Positions 1-10,545 are shown, counted from the stretch's first letter. The stretch: DNA of 64,000 nt from Psychromicrobium silvestre (GCF_013408295.1 NZ_JACBYQ010000001.1:62001-126000), one strand, 5' to 3'. Notes: generated from the letters alone by a model not told the origin. Numbers and translations are program-made.

Positions 1-1
1 C

Positions 2-751
2 GGTGCGGAACTGGACAAGGTCACCCGTGCCCAGCTTCGCACCCTGGAGACCCGTAACGGCGAGTGGGTGGCCAAACACCTGGTGATGGCCGGCCGCTTG
101 ATTGATGAAGACCCCGAGCTGGCTTTCCAACATGCTTTGGCCGCAAGCCGTAGGGGAGGCAGACTGGCCGCGGTACGCGAAGCGGTAGGGCTTACGGCCT
201 ACGCCGCCGGGCACTACGGCGAGGCCCTACGCGAATTCCGTACTTTCCGGAGGATTTCGGGCTCTAATGTTCATCTGCCGCTAATGGCGGATAGCGAACG
301 CGGCCTGGGACGTCCCGATCGCGCCCTTGATGTGGCCCGGAGCGAAGAAGCCGCCGAACTGGATACCGCCGGCCAGGTGGAACTGGCCATGGTTGTTTCC
401 GGTGCCCGCGCAGATTTGGGCCAGCAGGATGCCGCCCTTGCCGCCCTGGAGATTCCACAACTGGATAAGAATCGAGCTTTCTCTTATTCACCACGACTTT
501 TCCGTGCCTACGCCGATGCCTTACGGGCGGTTGGCCGGGAAGAGGAAGCTAAATCCTGGCTCCGTCAGGCCGCGCTCGCCGATCAAGCGTTGAGTGGAGA
601 CGAAGAACCAGAGATCATCGATCTAGACGAGGATGAGGACGAAACCGAGGAATCGGAGCAAGCCGAGACTCAGCTTAAGGAATCGGAGCTTGTCGAGCGG
701 CCGCTCAGCCAGCCCGGATCAGAATCCATGGAGAATCCGAGCAATGACTGA
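2..751 (+). CDS. TPR-repeat protein, 5' end outside window
   Basis: The reading frame is open from base 2 and continues past the GTG at 68, so the true start lies upstream. The protein is helical and rich in Ala, Leu and Arg, with TPR-like pairs (for example LTAYAAGHYGEALREFRTFR). It ends in a very acidic tail (DLDEDEDETEESEQ). In M. tuberculosis the same slot (Rv1691) holds a tetratricopeptide-like protein of unknown function. TPRs usually mediate protein-protein contact; no enzymatic motif is visible. It overlaps the next gene by 8 bases, so the two are probably translationally coupled. Confidence 0.8.
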   Translation, partial: GAELDKVTRAQLRTLETRNGEWVAKHLVMAGRLIDEDPELAFQHALAASRRGGRLAAVREAVGLTAYAAGHYGEALREFRTFRRISGSNVHLPLMADSERGLGRPDRALDVARSEEAAELDTAGQVELAMVVSGARADLGQQDAALAALEIPQLDKNRAFSYSPRLFRAYADALRAVGREEEAKSWLRQAALADQALSGDEEPEIIDLDEDEDETEESEQAETQLKESELVERPLSQPGSESMENPSND

Positions 752-1754
752 AAGTCTGATCGAGGCTCATGACGCTCTACTGAGTGATTTGGACGGCGTG
801 GTTTACGCCGGTCCGGACGCCATTCCAGGAGCCATCGAATCCCTCCAGAAACTCGAAAAATACGGCATAGCCCTCGGCTATGTGACCAATAACGCTTCAC
901 GTACTCCAGAGCAGGTTGCCGGGCATCTGCGGGAATTGGGCGCCCCCGCCACCACGGAACAGGTCTTCGGATCTGCTCAGGCCGGTGCCGCGCTACTTGC
1001 CGAAAGGGTTCCGGCCGGAGCTAAGGTTCTGGTCACCGGCAGTGCGGCCCTGGTCCGCGAGGTGGAAAGCCAAGGCCTGAAAGTTGTTTCCACTGCTGAG
1101 GAATCGCCCGAGGCAGTCATTCAAGGATTCGACCCAGGACTGGGCTGGGCTGACCTAGCCGAGGCTGCGTTCGCCATTCAGGCCGGTGCGCTTTGGGTTG
1201 CCACCAATACCGATCTGACCCTTCCGCTGGCTCGCGGTATTGCACCTGGCAATGGCTCCCTCGTGGCCGCCGTCGCCAATGCGACCGGAGCCAGCCCCGT
1301 AGTGGCAGGCAAACCGGAGCCGACTTTGTTTACCCTGGCCGCCAGTCGACTCGCTGCGGATAAGCCGCTGGTGGTGGGGGACCGTCTGGACACCGACATC
1401 CTCGGTGGCAATCAGGCAGATATGCCGACCGTCTTGGTGTTGACCGGTATCGACACGGTCCAGACTGCCTTGGCGGCGCGCAGCGTCGAGCGGCCTGATT
1501 ATCTGATCGCAACCCTGGCCGGGCTCTATCAACCGTATCCGCAGATCGTCCAAGACGAGGCTGGCTGGCACTGTGGCCAAGCCACCGCCACGGTAACGGA
1601 GCAGCGCCTGAGTATCACGGTCCCGAGCCAGGATAACGGGCAGAATCCAGACTGCGAGCTAGACGGCTGGCGGGCTGGATGCGCTGCTTGGTGGGCCGCG
1701 CTGCCCAATACCGAGCAGCCCGTGATGCCGACGATAGACTGGCGGCATGGCTGA
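744..1754 (+). CDS. HAD-superfamily IIA hydrolase (NagD-like phosphatase)
   Basis: The ATG at 744 lies inside the end of the TPR gene. Motif I is DLDGVVYAG near residues 15-23, with the nucleophile Asp and acid/base Asp two apart. A TNNASRTP stretch follows, as in the NagD/4-nitrophenylphosphatase (IIA cap) group, and the C-terminal metal motif is VVGDRLDTDILGG. The family dephosphorylates small sugar or glycerol phosphates; the substrate here cannot be read. The last ~80 residues, with many Trp and Cys, are an extension beyond the basic HAD fold. It corresponds to the Rv1692 position of M. tuberculosis. Confidence 0.88.
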   Translation: MTESLIEAHDALLSDLDGVVYAGPDAIPGAIESLQKLEKYGIALGYVTNNASRTPEQVAGHLRELGAPATTEQVFGSAQAGAALLAERVPAGAKVLVTGSAALVREVESQGLKVVSTAEESPEAVIQGFDPGLGWADLAEAAFAIQAGALWVATNTDLTLPLARGIAPGNGSLVAAVANATGASPVVAGKPEPTLFTLAASRLAADKPLVVGDRLDTDILGGNQADMPTVLVLTGIDTVQTALAARSVERPDYLIATLAGLYQPYPQIVQDEAGWHCGQATATVTEQRLSITVPSQDNGQNPDCELDGWRAGCAAWWAALPNTEQPVMPTIDWRHG

Positions 1755-1983
1755 ATCCGGAGAATTTCCGCTCCCCGGCGAGCAGGGTTCCTTGCTTGAA
1801 ACGGAGCCGGCGAGTTGGCCCGAGGCAGTGGCCGCCACCGGCGACTCTGCCGTTGACAACGTTTTAGTGGGGCTCGGACAACTACCGGATTTGCCCACCG
1901 AGGCTCATCCTGCGCTGTATCAGCGATTGCATGATGATTTGCTCGCCGAATTGGATTCCAGCCCGGACCATGCCTCGTCTTGA
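1747..1983 (+). CDS. Conserved small protein between HAD phosphatase and tlyA
   Basis: A 78-residue acidic protein that overlaps the HAD gene by 8 bases and tlyA by 14. It ends in LPTEAHPALYQRLHDDLLAEL, a short helical segment. A small gene of unknown function occupies the same slot (Rv1693) in mycobacteria, which supports it being real. No domain or catalytic motif is visible. Translational coupling on both sides suggests dosage linkage with TlyA, but its function is unknown. Confidence 0.65.
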   Translation: MAESGEFPLPGEQGSLLETEPASWPEAVAATGDSAVDNVLVGLGQLPDLPTEAHPALYQRLHDDLLAELDSSPDHASS

Positions 1984-2827
1984 TCAGGAACTCCTCGCTC
2001 TCGGACTCGCCCGCTCCCGGACCCAAGCGGCCAAGCTGATCGCGGAAGGGGCGGTGCTGATCGGTGGTCAACCCGCGCTGAAACCGTCCCAACTGGTGAG
2101 CGGCGATGAGCAGATCACGGTGCGGACTAGCGAATCTAACCGCTACGTTTCCCGCGCGGCTTATAAGCTTCTCGGCGCACTCGGCAGTTTCCCGGCGATC
2201 TCGGTGCTGGGGGAGCGATGCCTGGATGCTGGTGCTTCCACGGGAGGTTTCAGTCAAGTCCTGCTGGAGGCGGGAGCCCGCGAAGTGGTGGCGGTCGACG
2301 TCGGGCACGGCCAGTTGGTACCGGAGCTGCGGGAGGACCCACGGGTCCAGGTACATGAAGGACTTAACGTCCGTCAGCTGAGCGCCGAGCAGATCGGCGG
2401 CCAGGCTGGGCTGACGGTAGCGGATCTCTCCTTTATCTCGCTGACTTTGGTCATCGAGCCACTGGCCCAAGCCACCGCTCCGGGAGGCCAGCTACTACTC
2501 ATGGTCAAGCCCCAATTCGAAGTGGGGCGGGAGAGACTATCAAAGACCGGGGTAGTGGGCTCCGAACAGGAACGACGGCGGGCCGTCCAGACAGTGGCCG
2601 AGGCCGCCCGGAGCGCTGGACTCCAGCTCCGTGGCCTGGCCTCCAGCTCGCTGCCCGGACAGGACGGGAATGTTGAATATTTCCTTTGGTTGACCAAAGG
2701 AGAGTCAGAGGGACAGTCTAAGCTCGGAGTGCAGGAGTTTTTAGAAGAACACTGGCCAGCCGGAGAACCGGGCGAGCAAGCCAAGAAACAAATAGGCAAA
2801 CAGGCGAGCAGAAAGGTAGTTGGATGA
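1970..2827 (+). CDS. tlyA: TlyA-type rRNA 2'-O-methyltransferase
   Basis: The ATG at 1970 gives the usual TlyA N terminus (MPRLDQELLALGLARSR), an S4 RNA-binding domain over the first ~60 residues. A FtsJ/RrmJ-type Rossmann methyltransferase follows, with the SAM-binding loop CLDAGASTGGFSQVLL. In mycobacteria TlyA methylates 16S C1409 and 23S C1920 and sets capreomycin sensitivity; the same role is inferred here. The C terminus carries a ~40-residue Lys/Gln-rich tail not needed for the fold. The gene overlaps nadK by ATGA. Confidence 0.92.
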   Translation: MPRLDQELLALGLARSRTQAAKLIAEGAVLIGGQPALKPSQLVSGDEQITVRTSESNRYVSRAAYKLLGALGSFPAISVLGERCLDAGASTGGFSQVLLEAGAREVVAVDVGHGQLVPELREDPRVQVHEGLNVRQLSAEQIGGQAGLTVADLSFISLTLVIEPLAQATAPGGQLLLMVKPQFEVGRERLSKTGVVGSEQERRRAVQTVAEAARSAGLQLRGLASSSLPGQDGNVEYFLWLTKGESEGQSKLGVQEFLEEHWPAGEPGEQAKKQIGKQASRKVVG

Positions 2828-3855
2828 CGCTGGATCGACGTGTGCTGATTCTTGCCCACACCGGCCGGGAAGATTCGATGACCGCAGCGCTGCAGGTATG
2901 CGAACAACTGCGCTCCGCTGGCCTGCAAGCGGTGATGACCGCCGAGGATGTTGCCGATATGGTGGCTCACTTTGGCCCTTTACACGTTCCTGCGCAGACC
3001 CTCGGCGAGGATGTTGAGCTCACGGAGCTCGAACTGGTGATGGTGCTGGGCGGTGACGGAACTATTCTGCGCGCGGCCGAACTGGTCCGCGGACTCGATG
3101 TGCCGCTACTGGGTGTGAATCTGGGGCATGTGGGCTTCCTTGCCGAAAGCGAGCGGGCTGATTTGGCTCAGACCGTCGACTGGGTGGTGCGCCGGGAATA
3201 TACGGTGGAGGAGCGCATGACGATCGATGTCACGCTCTGGGTGGACGGTGAAAAAGCCGCCCATACCTGGGCCTTGAACGAAGTCTCGGTGGAGAAGAGC
3301 GACCGTGAACGGATGCTCGAGGTAGTTACCGAAGTCGATGGCCGCCCGCTGAGCGCCTTCGGCTGCGACGGTGTGGTGATGGCAACCCCAACCGGCTCAA
3401 CCGCCTACGCATTTTCCGCCGGCGGACCGGTGGTCTGGCCCGAGGTGGACGCCATGCTGATGGTGCCGATCAGCGCTCATGCCCTCTTCGCCCGTCCCCT
3501 CGTGGTCTCCCCACAATCCCGCCTCGCGGTGGAAGTTCTGGAACGCAATGGCGCTCACGGGGTGATGTGGTGCGACGGCCGCCGTTCCTGGCCACTACCG
3601 CCGGGCTCACGCATCGAAGTGACCCGGTCTAAGACTCCGGTGCGGCTGGCCCGTACCTCCACGGTGCCATTCTCCGCGAGGCTGGTACGCAAGTTCCAGC
3701 TCCCCATTCAGGGGTGGCGTGGCCCCGTTCCGGAAGCCGATCGCGCTGGCACCAGGCCAATCCCCGTCGTGCAAGCCAAGCGGAGACTCCCAGCCGGTCA
3801 ACTCAGCCAGGCCAAGGACCGGACGGCGAGTCCGGAGGAAGAGCCGACGCCGTGA
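2824..3855 (+). CDS. nadK: NAD kinase
   Basis: ATP-NAD kinase making NADP+. The GGDGT motif is at residues 76-80, and the NEVSVEK and TPTGSTAY motifs of the family lie downstream. Length (343 aa) exceeds the typical ~300 because of a Pro/Arg-rich C-terminal tail after residue ~295. The start overlaps the tlyA stop by 4 bases and the stop overlaps recN by 4. The tlyA-nadK-recN order is the classic actinobacterial arrangement. Confidence 0.94.
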   Translation: MTLDRRVLILAHTGREDSMTAALQVCEQLRSAGLQAVMTAEDVADMVAHFGPLHVPAQTLGEDVELTELELVMVLGGDGTILRAAELVRGLDVPLLGVNLGHVGFLAESERADLAQTVDWVVRREYTVEERMTIDVTLWVDGEKAAHTWALNEVSVEKSDRERMLEVVTEVDGRPLSAFGCDGVVMATPTGSTAYAFSAGGPVVWPEVDAMLMVPISAHALFARPLVVSPQSRLAVEVLERNGAHGVMWCDGRRSWPLPPGSRIEVTRSKTPVRLARTSTVPFSARLVRKFQLPIQGWRGPVPEADRAGTRPIPVVQAKRRLPAGQLSQAKDRTASPEEEPTP

Positions 3856-5549
3856 TCGAAGAAATCCGAATCCGAGACCTCGGCGTCATCGCCGAGGCGA
3901 CTCTGCCCCTGGAACCCGGTTTCACCGTGGTGACCGGCGAGACCGGCGCGGGTAAGACCATGGTGGTGACCGCCGTCGGACTTCTGCTGGGTGGTCGCGC
4001 CGACTCCGGTGCGGTGCGCTTGGCGGCAAAGGCGGCTTCCGCGGAGGCAACCGTGCGGCTGCCCGCCGGTCACGCCGCGCTACACCGGGCTGAGCAGGCA
4101 GGGGCGGAGCTGGAGGTTTTCCAGGACCAGGCGGAGCTGCTGCTGGCTCGCAGCGTCGGTGCGGACGGTAGGAGTAAGGCTTTTATTGGCGGCCGGAGCG
4201 CCCCGGTTTCCGTGCTGGCTGAACTTGGCGAGCAACTAGTTGTGGTGCATGGACAATCGGATCAGATTCGGTTGAAGAGCGCGGCCGCTCAGCGGGAGGC
4301 CCTGGATTCCTTTGCGGGTCCGGATTTCGCCGTTTCGTTGGCCGAGTACCGGAGCCTCTACGAACGTTGGCGTACCGCACAGAACGAGCTGGACGAGCTA
4401 CGCGAAAACGGCCGGGAGCGGGCCCGTGAGGCCGCGGAGCTATCCCAGGCGCTCGCTGAAATAGATGCCCTCGATCCGCAGCCAGGGGAGGACGAAAGCC
4501 TCAAAGCCGAGGCCGTGAAGCTGGCAAACCTGGAATCTCTCCGGCAGGCGGCGGGGCAGGCTCATCAAGCCTTGATCGCCGAAGATTACGGTGACGCCCT
4601 GGACGCTAGCACCCTGGTTGATTCCGCGCGGCGAGCCTTGGATCAGGTGGCTGAACACGATGAGGCACTGCGAAGCTCGGCTGAGCGAGTGACCGAACTC
4701 GGTTACCTGCTGGCCGATGTGGCGGCGGAACTGGCCAGCTATCTCTCCTCGCTTGATTCCGATGCGCCGGGGCGGCTGGCCGCTATCGAAGACCGGCGAG
4801 GGGAGCTGGGAGCACTGACACGTAAGTATGCTCCGAGCATCGACGAGGTGCTGAGCTGGGCGGAAGCCTCCCGCGCCCGCTTGGATGAGTTGCAGGATGA
4901 CTCCACGAAAATTGAAGAGCTACAGGCCGAGGTAGAGGCCTTGGATCGCCAGCTTTTGGTTTCCTCGGATGCCTTGAGCACGGCCAGACGGGCCGCAGCC
5001 GAAGAGCTGGGGCAGCGAGTCACCGCTGAGCTTGCGGCTTTGGCGATGGCCGATGCGGCTCTTCACCTGGAGGTGACCGAGGCCGCTCGTGGACCGCACG
5101 GTGCCGATGAAATAGCGATCCTGCTCCAACCGCATCCCGGGGCGCCGGCCCGGCCCGTCGGCAAGGGGGCTTCCGGCGGTGAGTTATCGCGGGTGATGCT
5201 GGCGCTCGAGGTAGTGCTGGCCGCCATCGACCCGGTGCCGACCTTCGTCTTTGACGAGGTGGATGCCGGGGTGGGTGGTAAGGCTGCGGTGGAGATCGGC
5301 CGCAGGTTGGCCATGCTGGCTCGGCATGTCCAAGTTCTGGTGGTCACCCATTTGCCGCAGGTGGCGGCTTTTGCCGATAGTCATATCCGGGTGCTGAAAA
5401 CTTCTGAGGGCGGTTTCACCTCTTCGGATGTGCAAGCCCTTGATGAGGCCGAGCGGGTGCGAGAATTGGCGCGAATGCTGGCCGGACAAGAGGATTCGGC
5501 GAGTGCCCAGGCTCATGCCCAGGAGTTATTGGACGAAGCTCGGAGTTAG
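3852..5549 (+). CDS. recN: DNA repair ATPase RecN
   Basis: An SMC-like ATPase of recombinational double-strand break repair. The GTG at 3852 gives the standard N terminus (IEEIRIRDLGVIAEATL). Walker A is GETGAGKT at about residues 29-36. A long coiled-coil middle follows, then the ABC signature (GKGASGGELSRVMLALEVV) and Walker B (TFVFDEVDAGVGG). Length, 565 aa, is normal. It is coupled to nadK by a GTGA overlap. A longer in-frame ATG upstream at 3714 lies inside nadK and is not used. Confidence 0.94.
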   Translation: MIEEIRIRDLGVIAEATLPLEPGFTVVTGETGAGKTMVVTAVGLLLGGRADSGAVRLAAKAASAEATVRLPAGHAALHRAEQAGAELEVFQDQAELLLARSVGADGRSKAFIGGRSAPVSVLAELGEQLVVVHGQSDQIRLKSAAAQREALDSFAGPDFAVSLAEYRSLYERWRTAQNELDELRENGRERAREAAELSQALAEIDALDPQPGEDESLKAEAVKLANLESLRQAAGQAHQALIAEDYGDALDASTLVDSARRALDQVAEHDEALRSSAERVTELGYLLADVAAELASYLSSLDSDAPGRLAAIEDRRGELGALTRKYAPSIDEVLSWAEASRARLDELQDDSTKIEELQAEVEALDRQLLVSSDALSTARRAAAEELGQRVTAELAALAMADAALHLEVTEAARGPHGADEIAILLQPHPGAPARPVGKGASGGELSRVMLALEVVLAAIDPVPTFVFDEVDAGVGGKAAVEIGRRLAMLARHVQVLVVTHLPQVAAFADSHIRVLKTSEGGFTSSDVQALDEAERVRELARMLAGQEDSASAQAHAQELLDEARS

Positions 5550-5595
5550 TTCGCGACAAATAGCAGCCGGAATCGGTACCCCGCAGGCCGTGTAG

Positions 5596-7338
5596 ATGAT
5601 AGGCTTGAACTCCGTGGTGCAGCGATCATTCTCCCGGTTCTCAAGTCCCTCCAACGGCTCTTCGGCGGCTATTACCCGCCATATTTTTGTCACTGGTGGT
5701 GTGGCTTCTTCCCTTGGTAAAGGTTTGACCGCCTCCAGCCTGGGACATCTCCTTCGAGCTCGTGGTCTTTCCGTGACCATGCAGAAGCTCGACCCCTATC
5801 TCAATGTCGATCCCGGCACGATGAACCCCTTCCAGCACGGCGAAGTCTTCGTCACTGAAGACGGCGCCGAAACCGATCTGGATATCGGCCACTATGAGCG
5901 GTTCCTGGACGAAAGTCTGGAAGGTTCAGCCAATGTGACCACCGGTCAGATTTACTCGACCGTGATCGCTAAGGAACGCCGCGGCGAGTATCTCGGCGAC
6001 ACCGTTCAGGTGATTCCGCATATCACCGACGAGATCAAGCGTCGGATGCGGCTTCCCGCCACCGAGCACCTAGATGGCCCGACGGCGAGCAAGGCTCCCG
6101 ACATCATCATCACCGAAATCGGTGGCACGGTGGGCGATATTGAATCTCAGCCCTTCCTGGAAGCGGCCCGCCAGGTCCGCCAGGACATCGGCCGATCCAA
6201 TGTCTTCTTCCTGCACGTTTCCCTGGTGCCCTATATCGGTCCTTCCCAGGAGCTCAAAACCAAGCCCACCCAGCACTCCGTGGCGGCGCTACGGTCGATC
6301 GGCATCCAGCCGGACGCCATTGTGATCCGCTCCGATCGGGAAGTGCCGGATGCGATGCGTGCCAAGATCGGCCGGATGTGCGATGTGGATACCGATGCAG
6401 TGGTCAACGCGGCCGACGCCCCGAGCATCTACGACATTCCCAAGACCCTGCACTCTCAGGGCTTGGATGCCTACATTGTGCGTGCCCTGGACCTGCCGTT
6501 CACCGATGTGGATTGGAGCACCTGGGACAAGCTGCTCGATGCCGTGCACAACCCCTCACACGAGGTGGAGGTGGCACTCGTCGGCAAGTATATTGACCTG
6601 CCGGACGCCTACCTTTCGGTGACCGAGGCCTTGCGGGCCGGTGGCTTCGCCAATGCGGCCAAGGTAAATATTCGTTGGGTTCCTTCGGACCTCTGCGCTA
6701 CTCCGGAGGGCGCTGCCAAGGCGCTCGACGGCGTGGACGCGATCTGCGTGCCCGGCGGCTTCGGCATCCGCGGCCTGGAAGGCAAACTCGGGGCGCTCAA
6801 ATTCGCTCGCGAGAATCAGCTGCCGGCGCTCGGGCTCTGCCTGGGCCTGCAGTGCATGGTGATCGAATATTCGCGCAATGTGGTTGGCTTGGAAGGCGCA
6901 TCTTCCTCCGAGTTCGAACCGGATGCGCCGCATCACGTGATTGCCACCATGGAAGAGCAGCTCGACATTGTCGATGGCAAGGGCGATCTGGGCGGCACCA
7001 TGCGGCTGGGCCTGTACGAAGCCAAGCTGCTGGAAGGTTCGGTAGTTGCCGAGACTTACGGTTCGAATACCGCAAGCGAGCGGCACCGGCATCGCTACGA
7101 GGTGAACAACAAATACCGCGATCAGCTCGCTGCCGCTGGTTTGGTGTTCTCCGGAACCTCCCCGGACGGCAAGCTGGTTGAATATGTTGAGTTGCCGCGC
7201 GAGGTACACCCCTTCTACGTGGCCACCCAGGCGCACCCGGAATTGTCCTCCCGGCCCACCAGGCCAAACGCCTTGTTCAGCGGACTGATTAGGGCTGCGC
7301 TTGTCCGGCAAAGCGAAACCCGGCTACTGGAAGTTTGA
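5596..7338 (+). CDS. pyrG: CTP synthase
   Basis: Converts UTP to CTP with glutamine-derived ammonia. The synthetase domain opens with [20 protein letters not shown] near residue 27. The C-terminal class I glutaminase has GGFGIRG, the catalytic Cys in [11 protein letters not shown], and the His/Glu pair in [10 protein letters not shown]. The exact start is uncertain: ATG 5596 and GTG 5614 or 5617 are all in frame, none with a convincing ribosome site. The 20-odd residue extension is typical of Micrococcaceae homologues. The stop overlaps the next ORF's possible TTG start. Confidence 0.93.
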   Translation: MIGLNSVVQRSFSRFSSPSNGSSAAITRHIFVTGGVASSLGKGLTASSLGHLLRARGLSVTMQKLDPYLNVDPGTMNPFQHGEVFVTEDGAETDLDIGHYERFLDESLEGSANVTTGQIYSTVIAKERRGEYLGDTVQVIPHITDEIKRRMRLPATEHLDGPTASKAPDIIITEIGGTVGDIESQPFLEAARQVRQDIGRSNVFFLHVSLVPYIGPSQELKTKPTQHSVAALRSIGIQPDAIVIRSDREVPDAMRAKIGRMCDVDTDAVVNAADAPSIYDIPKTLHSQGLDAYIVRALDLPFTDVDWSTWDKLLDAVHNPSHEVEVALVGKYIDLPDAYLSVTEALRAGGFANAAKVNIRWVPSDLCATPEGAAKALDGVDAICVPGGFGIRGLEGKLGALKFARENQLPALGLCLGLQCMVIEYSRNVVGLEGASSSEFEPDAPHHVIATMEEQLDIVDGKGDLGGTMRLGLYEAKLLEGSVVAETYGSNTASERHRHRYEVNNKYRDQLAAAGLVFSGTSPDGKLVEYVELPREVHPFYVATQAHPELSSRPTRPNALFSGLIRAALVRQSETRLLEV

Positions 7339-7349
7339 GGGAGCCTCGA

Positions 7350-8000
7350 GTGCCGTTACAGGATGTCCCGGACCCTCGTACCGTCCTGAGCCAGGAGGTA
7401 GCCTTCCACGGCAAAATTTGGGATGTGCAGCGGGATACCTTTGAGCTGAGTGCTGGAGGTGAGCAACTCACCCGGGAGTACATAGCTCATCCGGGCGCGG
7501 TGGCCGTGCTGGTTTTGGACGACGACGGCCGGGTGCTTTTGTTGCGCCAGTACCGGCATCCGGTGCGTGCTTCGCTCTGGGAGATCCCGGCGGGTCTTTT
7601 GGACGTTGAGGGTGAGGATTTTCAAGTTGCCGCCGCCCGAGAGTTGGCGGAGGAAGCCGATTTGCTGGCCGCCGACTGGAAGCTGTTGCTCGATGTGTAT
7701 AACTCAGCGGGTTCTTCCTCCGAGGCGGTACGGATCTACTTGGCCCGTGGCATCTCCGAGGTGCCCGAAGTCGATCGTCATCAGCGCACCGCGGAGGAAT
7801 CCGAAATCGCACTGCGTTGGGTTCCGCTTCAGGAGGCGGTTGCTGCCGTTCTGGCGGGTCAGCTGCACAGTTTCAGCGCGGTGAGTGCGGTACTCGCCGC
7901 GGCAGCCGGGCAACCCTCCGGATTCCAGGGACTGCGTCCGGCGGATACGCCCTGGCCCGAGCATCCAAGTCAACAACCCAGCCAGCAGTCCAGCCAATGA
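7350..8000 (+). CDS. NUDIX hydrolase, ADP-ribose pyrophosphatase-like
   Basis: The NUDIX box region ([13 protein letters not shown], a relaxed GX5EX7REUXEE) sits about 95 residues in. An ADP-ribose pyrophosphatase-type N-terminal domain ([23 protein letters not shown]) precedes it. I chose GTG 7350 because TGAGGGAG lies just upstream; an in-frame TTG at 7335 is the alternative. The C terminus ends in a Ser/Gln repeat ([10 protein letters not shown]). The gene lies between pyrG and xerD, as Rv1700 does in M. tuberculosis, and overlaps xerD by ATGA. Confidence 0.86.
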   Translation: MPLQDVPDPRTVLSQEVAFHGKIWDVQRDTFELSAGGEQLTREYIAHPGAVAVLVLDDDGRVLLLRQYRHPVRASLWEIPAGLLDVEGEDFQVAAARELAEEADLLAADWKLLLDVYNSAGSSSEAVRIYLARGISEVPEVDRHQRTAEESEIALRWVPLQEAVAAVLAGQLHSFSAVSAVLAAAAGQPSGFQGLRPADTPWPEHPSQQPSQQSSQ

Positions 8001-8977
8001 GTAGCGCAGCGCCGGAACCCGCCGAAGCCATCGAGCTTCCGGTGGCGCTCAGTCGGGCGCTGCGCGACTACCTGCAGCACCTCGCCGTGGAGCGGGGGCT
8101 GGCGGTCAACACGATGGCTGCTTACCGGCGCGATCTGAATCGATATTTGAACTTCCTGGCCGCCGAGGGCCTTCGCACCCCTGGGGAGATCGTTCCTCGG
8201 AACGTCACGGATTTTGCCCAGGCTATCTCTACTGGTTCCGATGGTGCCAGCGCGCTTGGTGTCCGCTCGGCTGCGCGCACAGTGGTCGCGGTACGCGGCT
8301 TGCATAAGTTTTGGGCGCTGGAAGGGATCAGCACGGCGGATCCGGCCAGCGAGGTGCATCCGCCGATGCCCGGGCGCCGCTTGCCGAAGGCGATTAGCGT
8401 TTCCGAGGTAAGCAGCATTCTGGAAATGGCTGGAAACGATAGTCCCACCGGGCTGCGTGATCGGGCACTATTGGAATTCCTCTATTCCACCGGGGCTAGA
8501 ATTTCCGAGGCCATCGGTCTCGACGTGGATGACGTGGTAGGTGCCGGGCGTGATAGCGATGAGACCGCCGTCGTAAGGCTTTTTGGCAAGGGTTCCAAGG
8601 AACGCGTGGTGCCGCTGGGCTCCTATGGCGCGCGCGCCGTCGAAAACTACTTAGTCCGGGGCCGTCCGCTGCTTTCCGCTAAGGGCAAGGCAACTCCCGC
8701 TCTTTTCCTGAATGCGCGCGGCGGCAGGCTGAGTAGGCAAAGTGCTTGGACCATTTTGAAGGCTGCCGCGGAGCGCGCTCAGATCACCAAGGACGTTTCT
8801 CCGCACACGCTGCGGCACTCTTTTGCCACTCATCTGTTGGAGGGCGGCGCGGATGTGCGGGTGGTACAGGAGCTACTTGGCCACGCCTCGGTCACCACCA
8901 CTCAGGTGTATACCTTGGTAACCGTTGATACTTTGCGGGAAGTGTATGCGGCCGCGCACCCGCGCGCAATGGGTTGA
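7997..8977 (+). CDS. xerD: Tyrosine recombinase XerD
   Basis: Resolves chromosome dimers at dif with XerC and FtsK. The N-terminal SAM-like domain ([19 protein letters not shown]) is followed by the catalytic domain with Arg in [26 protein letters not shown], and the nucleophile Tyr in TTQVYT. At 326 aa it is normal length. Its place after the pyrG-NUDIX pair is conserved in Actinobacteria, so this is the housekeeping enzyme and not a mobile-element integrase. Confidence 0.93.
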   Translation: MSSAAPEPAEAIELPVALSRALRDYLQHLAVERGLAVNTMAAYRRDLNRYLNFLAAEGLRTPGEIVPRNVTDFAQAISTGSDGASALGVRSAARTVVAVRGLHKFWALEGISTADPASEVHPPMPGRRLPKAISVSEVSSILEMAGNDSPTGLRDRALLEFLYSTGARISEAIGLDVDDVVGAGRDSDETAVVRLFGKGSKERVVPLGSYGARAVENYLVRGRPLLSAKGKATPALFLNARGGRLSRQSAWTILKAAAERAQITKDVSPHTLRHSFATHLLEGGADVRVVQELLGHASVTTTQVYTLVTVDTLREVYAAAHPRAMG

Positions 8978-9060
8978 ACTCTCCTCAAACTAATGCCTGA
9001 AAATGCATCGGATCGATTTATGATCGGTTGAACTATTTCGCGCATTCTGGGGAGAGCCTA

Positions 9061-10518
9061 ATGAGAATAGCCAAACGTATTGCTGCGCTTTTCGGAGTGC
9101 TCTTTTTCACCTTGACGGCCGCCGCTCCGGCGGCTTTTGCCGACTCACCCAGCCAGATCGTGGTCGAAGACACTGCGGGAGTTCTCTATCAGCCGCAGCT
9201 GATTCCCGCACTTCAGAAGCTAGATTTCTATGTCCCCACCAAAGTGGTGATCTATACCCGCAACGGCGACTATTCGGACAATCTGAACGAGGAAGTTCTG
9301 AACTACGCACGCTCCAAACATCCCGAATGGCTCAGCGCCGATCAGCAAAAGTGGGCGGATGGTTTATTTATCTTTGCTCTGGATCCGCAGGGGCGGCAGG
9401 TCGGTACTTACTTCGGTGAGGACCGGAAGGTTTCATTGGATCAGCAGGAGGAGATTCAGGAAGCCACTAAGAAGCTTTTCCGGGAGGCGCAGTGGACCGA
9501 CGGCACCGTCGAAGGGGTGAAGTCCGCCGCGGGCTTGATTGCCCGGCCCTGGTATCGAGCCCCGGCACTGCTCTGGACGGTTGGCATCGCCGGTGGCGTG
9601 GGCGTCGTCGGAGTGGGTAGCTGGCAGCTACATCGGAGCAGTAACCGGAGAAAGTTCGCCGAATCGATGGCCGAGGGAGGTCGGTCCTATACCTCGGTCA
9701 CCCTCAACCTGGAGGTGACTGAACTCAATGCCAGCACCATCCCGTCCTCCTCGGCCTACGGTTCCAAGGTGTTGGAGCGCTGGCATAGCTTTGCCTCAAG
9801 GTACCGAAAGCTAACCGAGTCGAAGACCCGTTTGGAGGCGATGGAGAAACCTGAGCAGTCCGGCAGCGAGGGAGTGCGGTTGGCTGCAAAGTATGCGAGC
9901 GACTGTGCCGAGTTGGATGGTCTGGATGATGTCATCGCCGATTCCAATGCTTTGCTCAATATGTCCTCCACCTGGCAGCAGGCCTGGCAGTCCCAGTCAG
10001 GTAAGCTCACCATGGAACTGGACAATATGGCGGAGATGCTAGCTACCGGAAGTACCTCCGGGTCCGCAGAGAGCCGGGCAGCCTTAGAGGCTCAAGCAGC
10101 GCAGACTAGGTCATCGATTGAGGAATGGGGCGCCGGTCTGGCCGATGGTTCACTGACTCCTGACCAGGCACTCGACGGTTTGCGCGATGCCCGGTCCAGC
10201 CTGGCCGGCCTGCTCACTCAACATTCCCAAACGGTGATTGCAGCGAATACCAAGTCTCAAAAGGAGGCGGAGCTGATGAGCCAGAAGATGAAGGAACGCC
10301 AAAGCGAAGAGAGTAACCGACTCCGGCGGAGTTCTGGCAGCATCTTGGACGTTAGCTATCCGAACTTGCCCTTTATCTCGATCTGGAGCTTCCAGAGCGG
10401 GGTGGATGCGGGGCAGAGCGCAGTGCAGAGCAGCAGATCGTCTTCCTCCGGCAGTTCCACCGGTTACGGCCACAGTGGCGGTAGTTTTTCTGGCTCGGGT
10501 AGCTCCTCGCACTTCTAA
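9061..10518 (+). CDS. Exported TPM/DUF5129-type membrane protein
   Basis: ATG 9061 follows GGGGAG and gives a clear signal peptide (RIAKRIAALFGVLFFTLTAA, cleavage near AFA-DS). A TPM-like extracellular domain comes next (IVVEDTAGVLY, YTRNGDYSDNLNEEVLNYA). One transmembrane segment follows (ALLWTVGIAGGVGVVGVGSW, near residue 175), then a long charged coiled-coil region and a Ser/Gly-rich tail ending SGSGSSSHF. Such Gly/Ser tails are typical of TPM proteins in Gram-positives. Function is unknown, possibly envelope maintenance. It is the first gene of the accessory stretch after xerD. Confidence 0.75.
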   Translation: MRIAKRIAALFGVLFFTLTAAAPAAFADSPSQIVVEDTAGVLYQPQLIPALQKLDFYVPTKVVIYTRNGDYSDNLNEEVLNYARSKHPEWLSADQQKWADGLFIFALDPQGRQVGTYFGEDRKVSLDQQEEIQEATKKLFREAQWTDGTVEGVKSAAGLIARPWYRAPALLWTVGIAGGVGVVGVGSWQLHRSSNRRKFAESMAEGGRSYTSVTLNLEVTELNASTIPSSSAYGSKVLERWHSFASRYRKLTESKTRLEAMEKPEQSGSEGVRLAAKYASDCAELDGLDDVIADSNALLNMSSTWQQAWQSQSGKLTMELDNMAEMLATGSTSGSAESRAALEAQAAQTRSSIEEWGAGLADGSLTPDQALDGLRDARSSLAGLLTQHSQTVIAANTKSQKEAELMSQKMKERQSEESNRLRRSSGSILDVSYPNLPFISIWSFQSGVDAGQSAVQSSRSSSSGSSTGYGHSGGSFSGSGSSSHF

Positions 10519-10545
10519 TTCGGTAGCGAGCCCTAGACTGAGGCC

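Noticed and set aside
7997-8977. XerD as integrase of the tRNA-Pro element
   Set aside because: It sits in the conserved pyrG-NUDIX-xerD order and 29 kb from the tRNA; it is the housekeeping recombinase.
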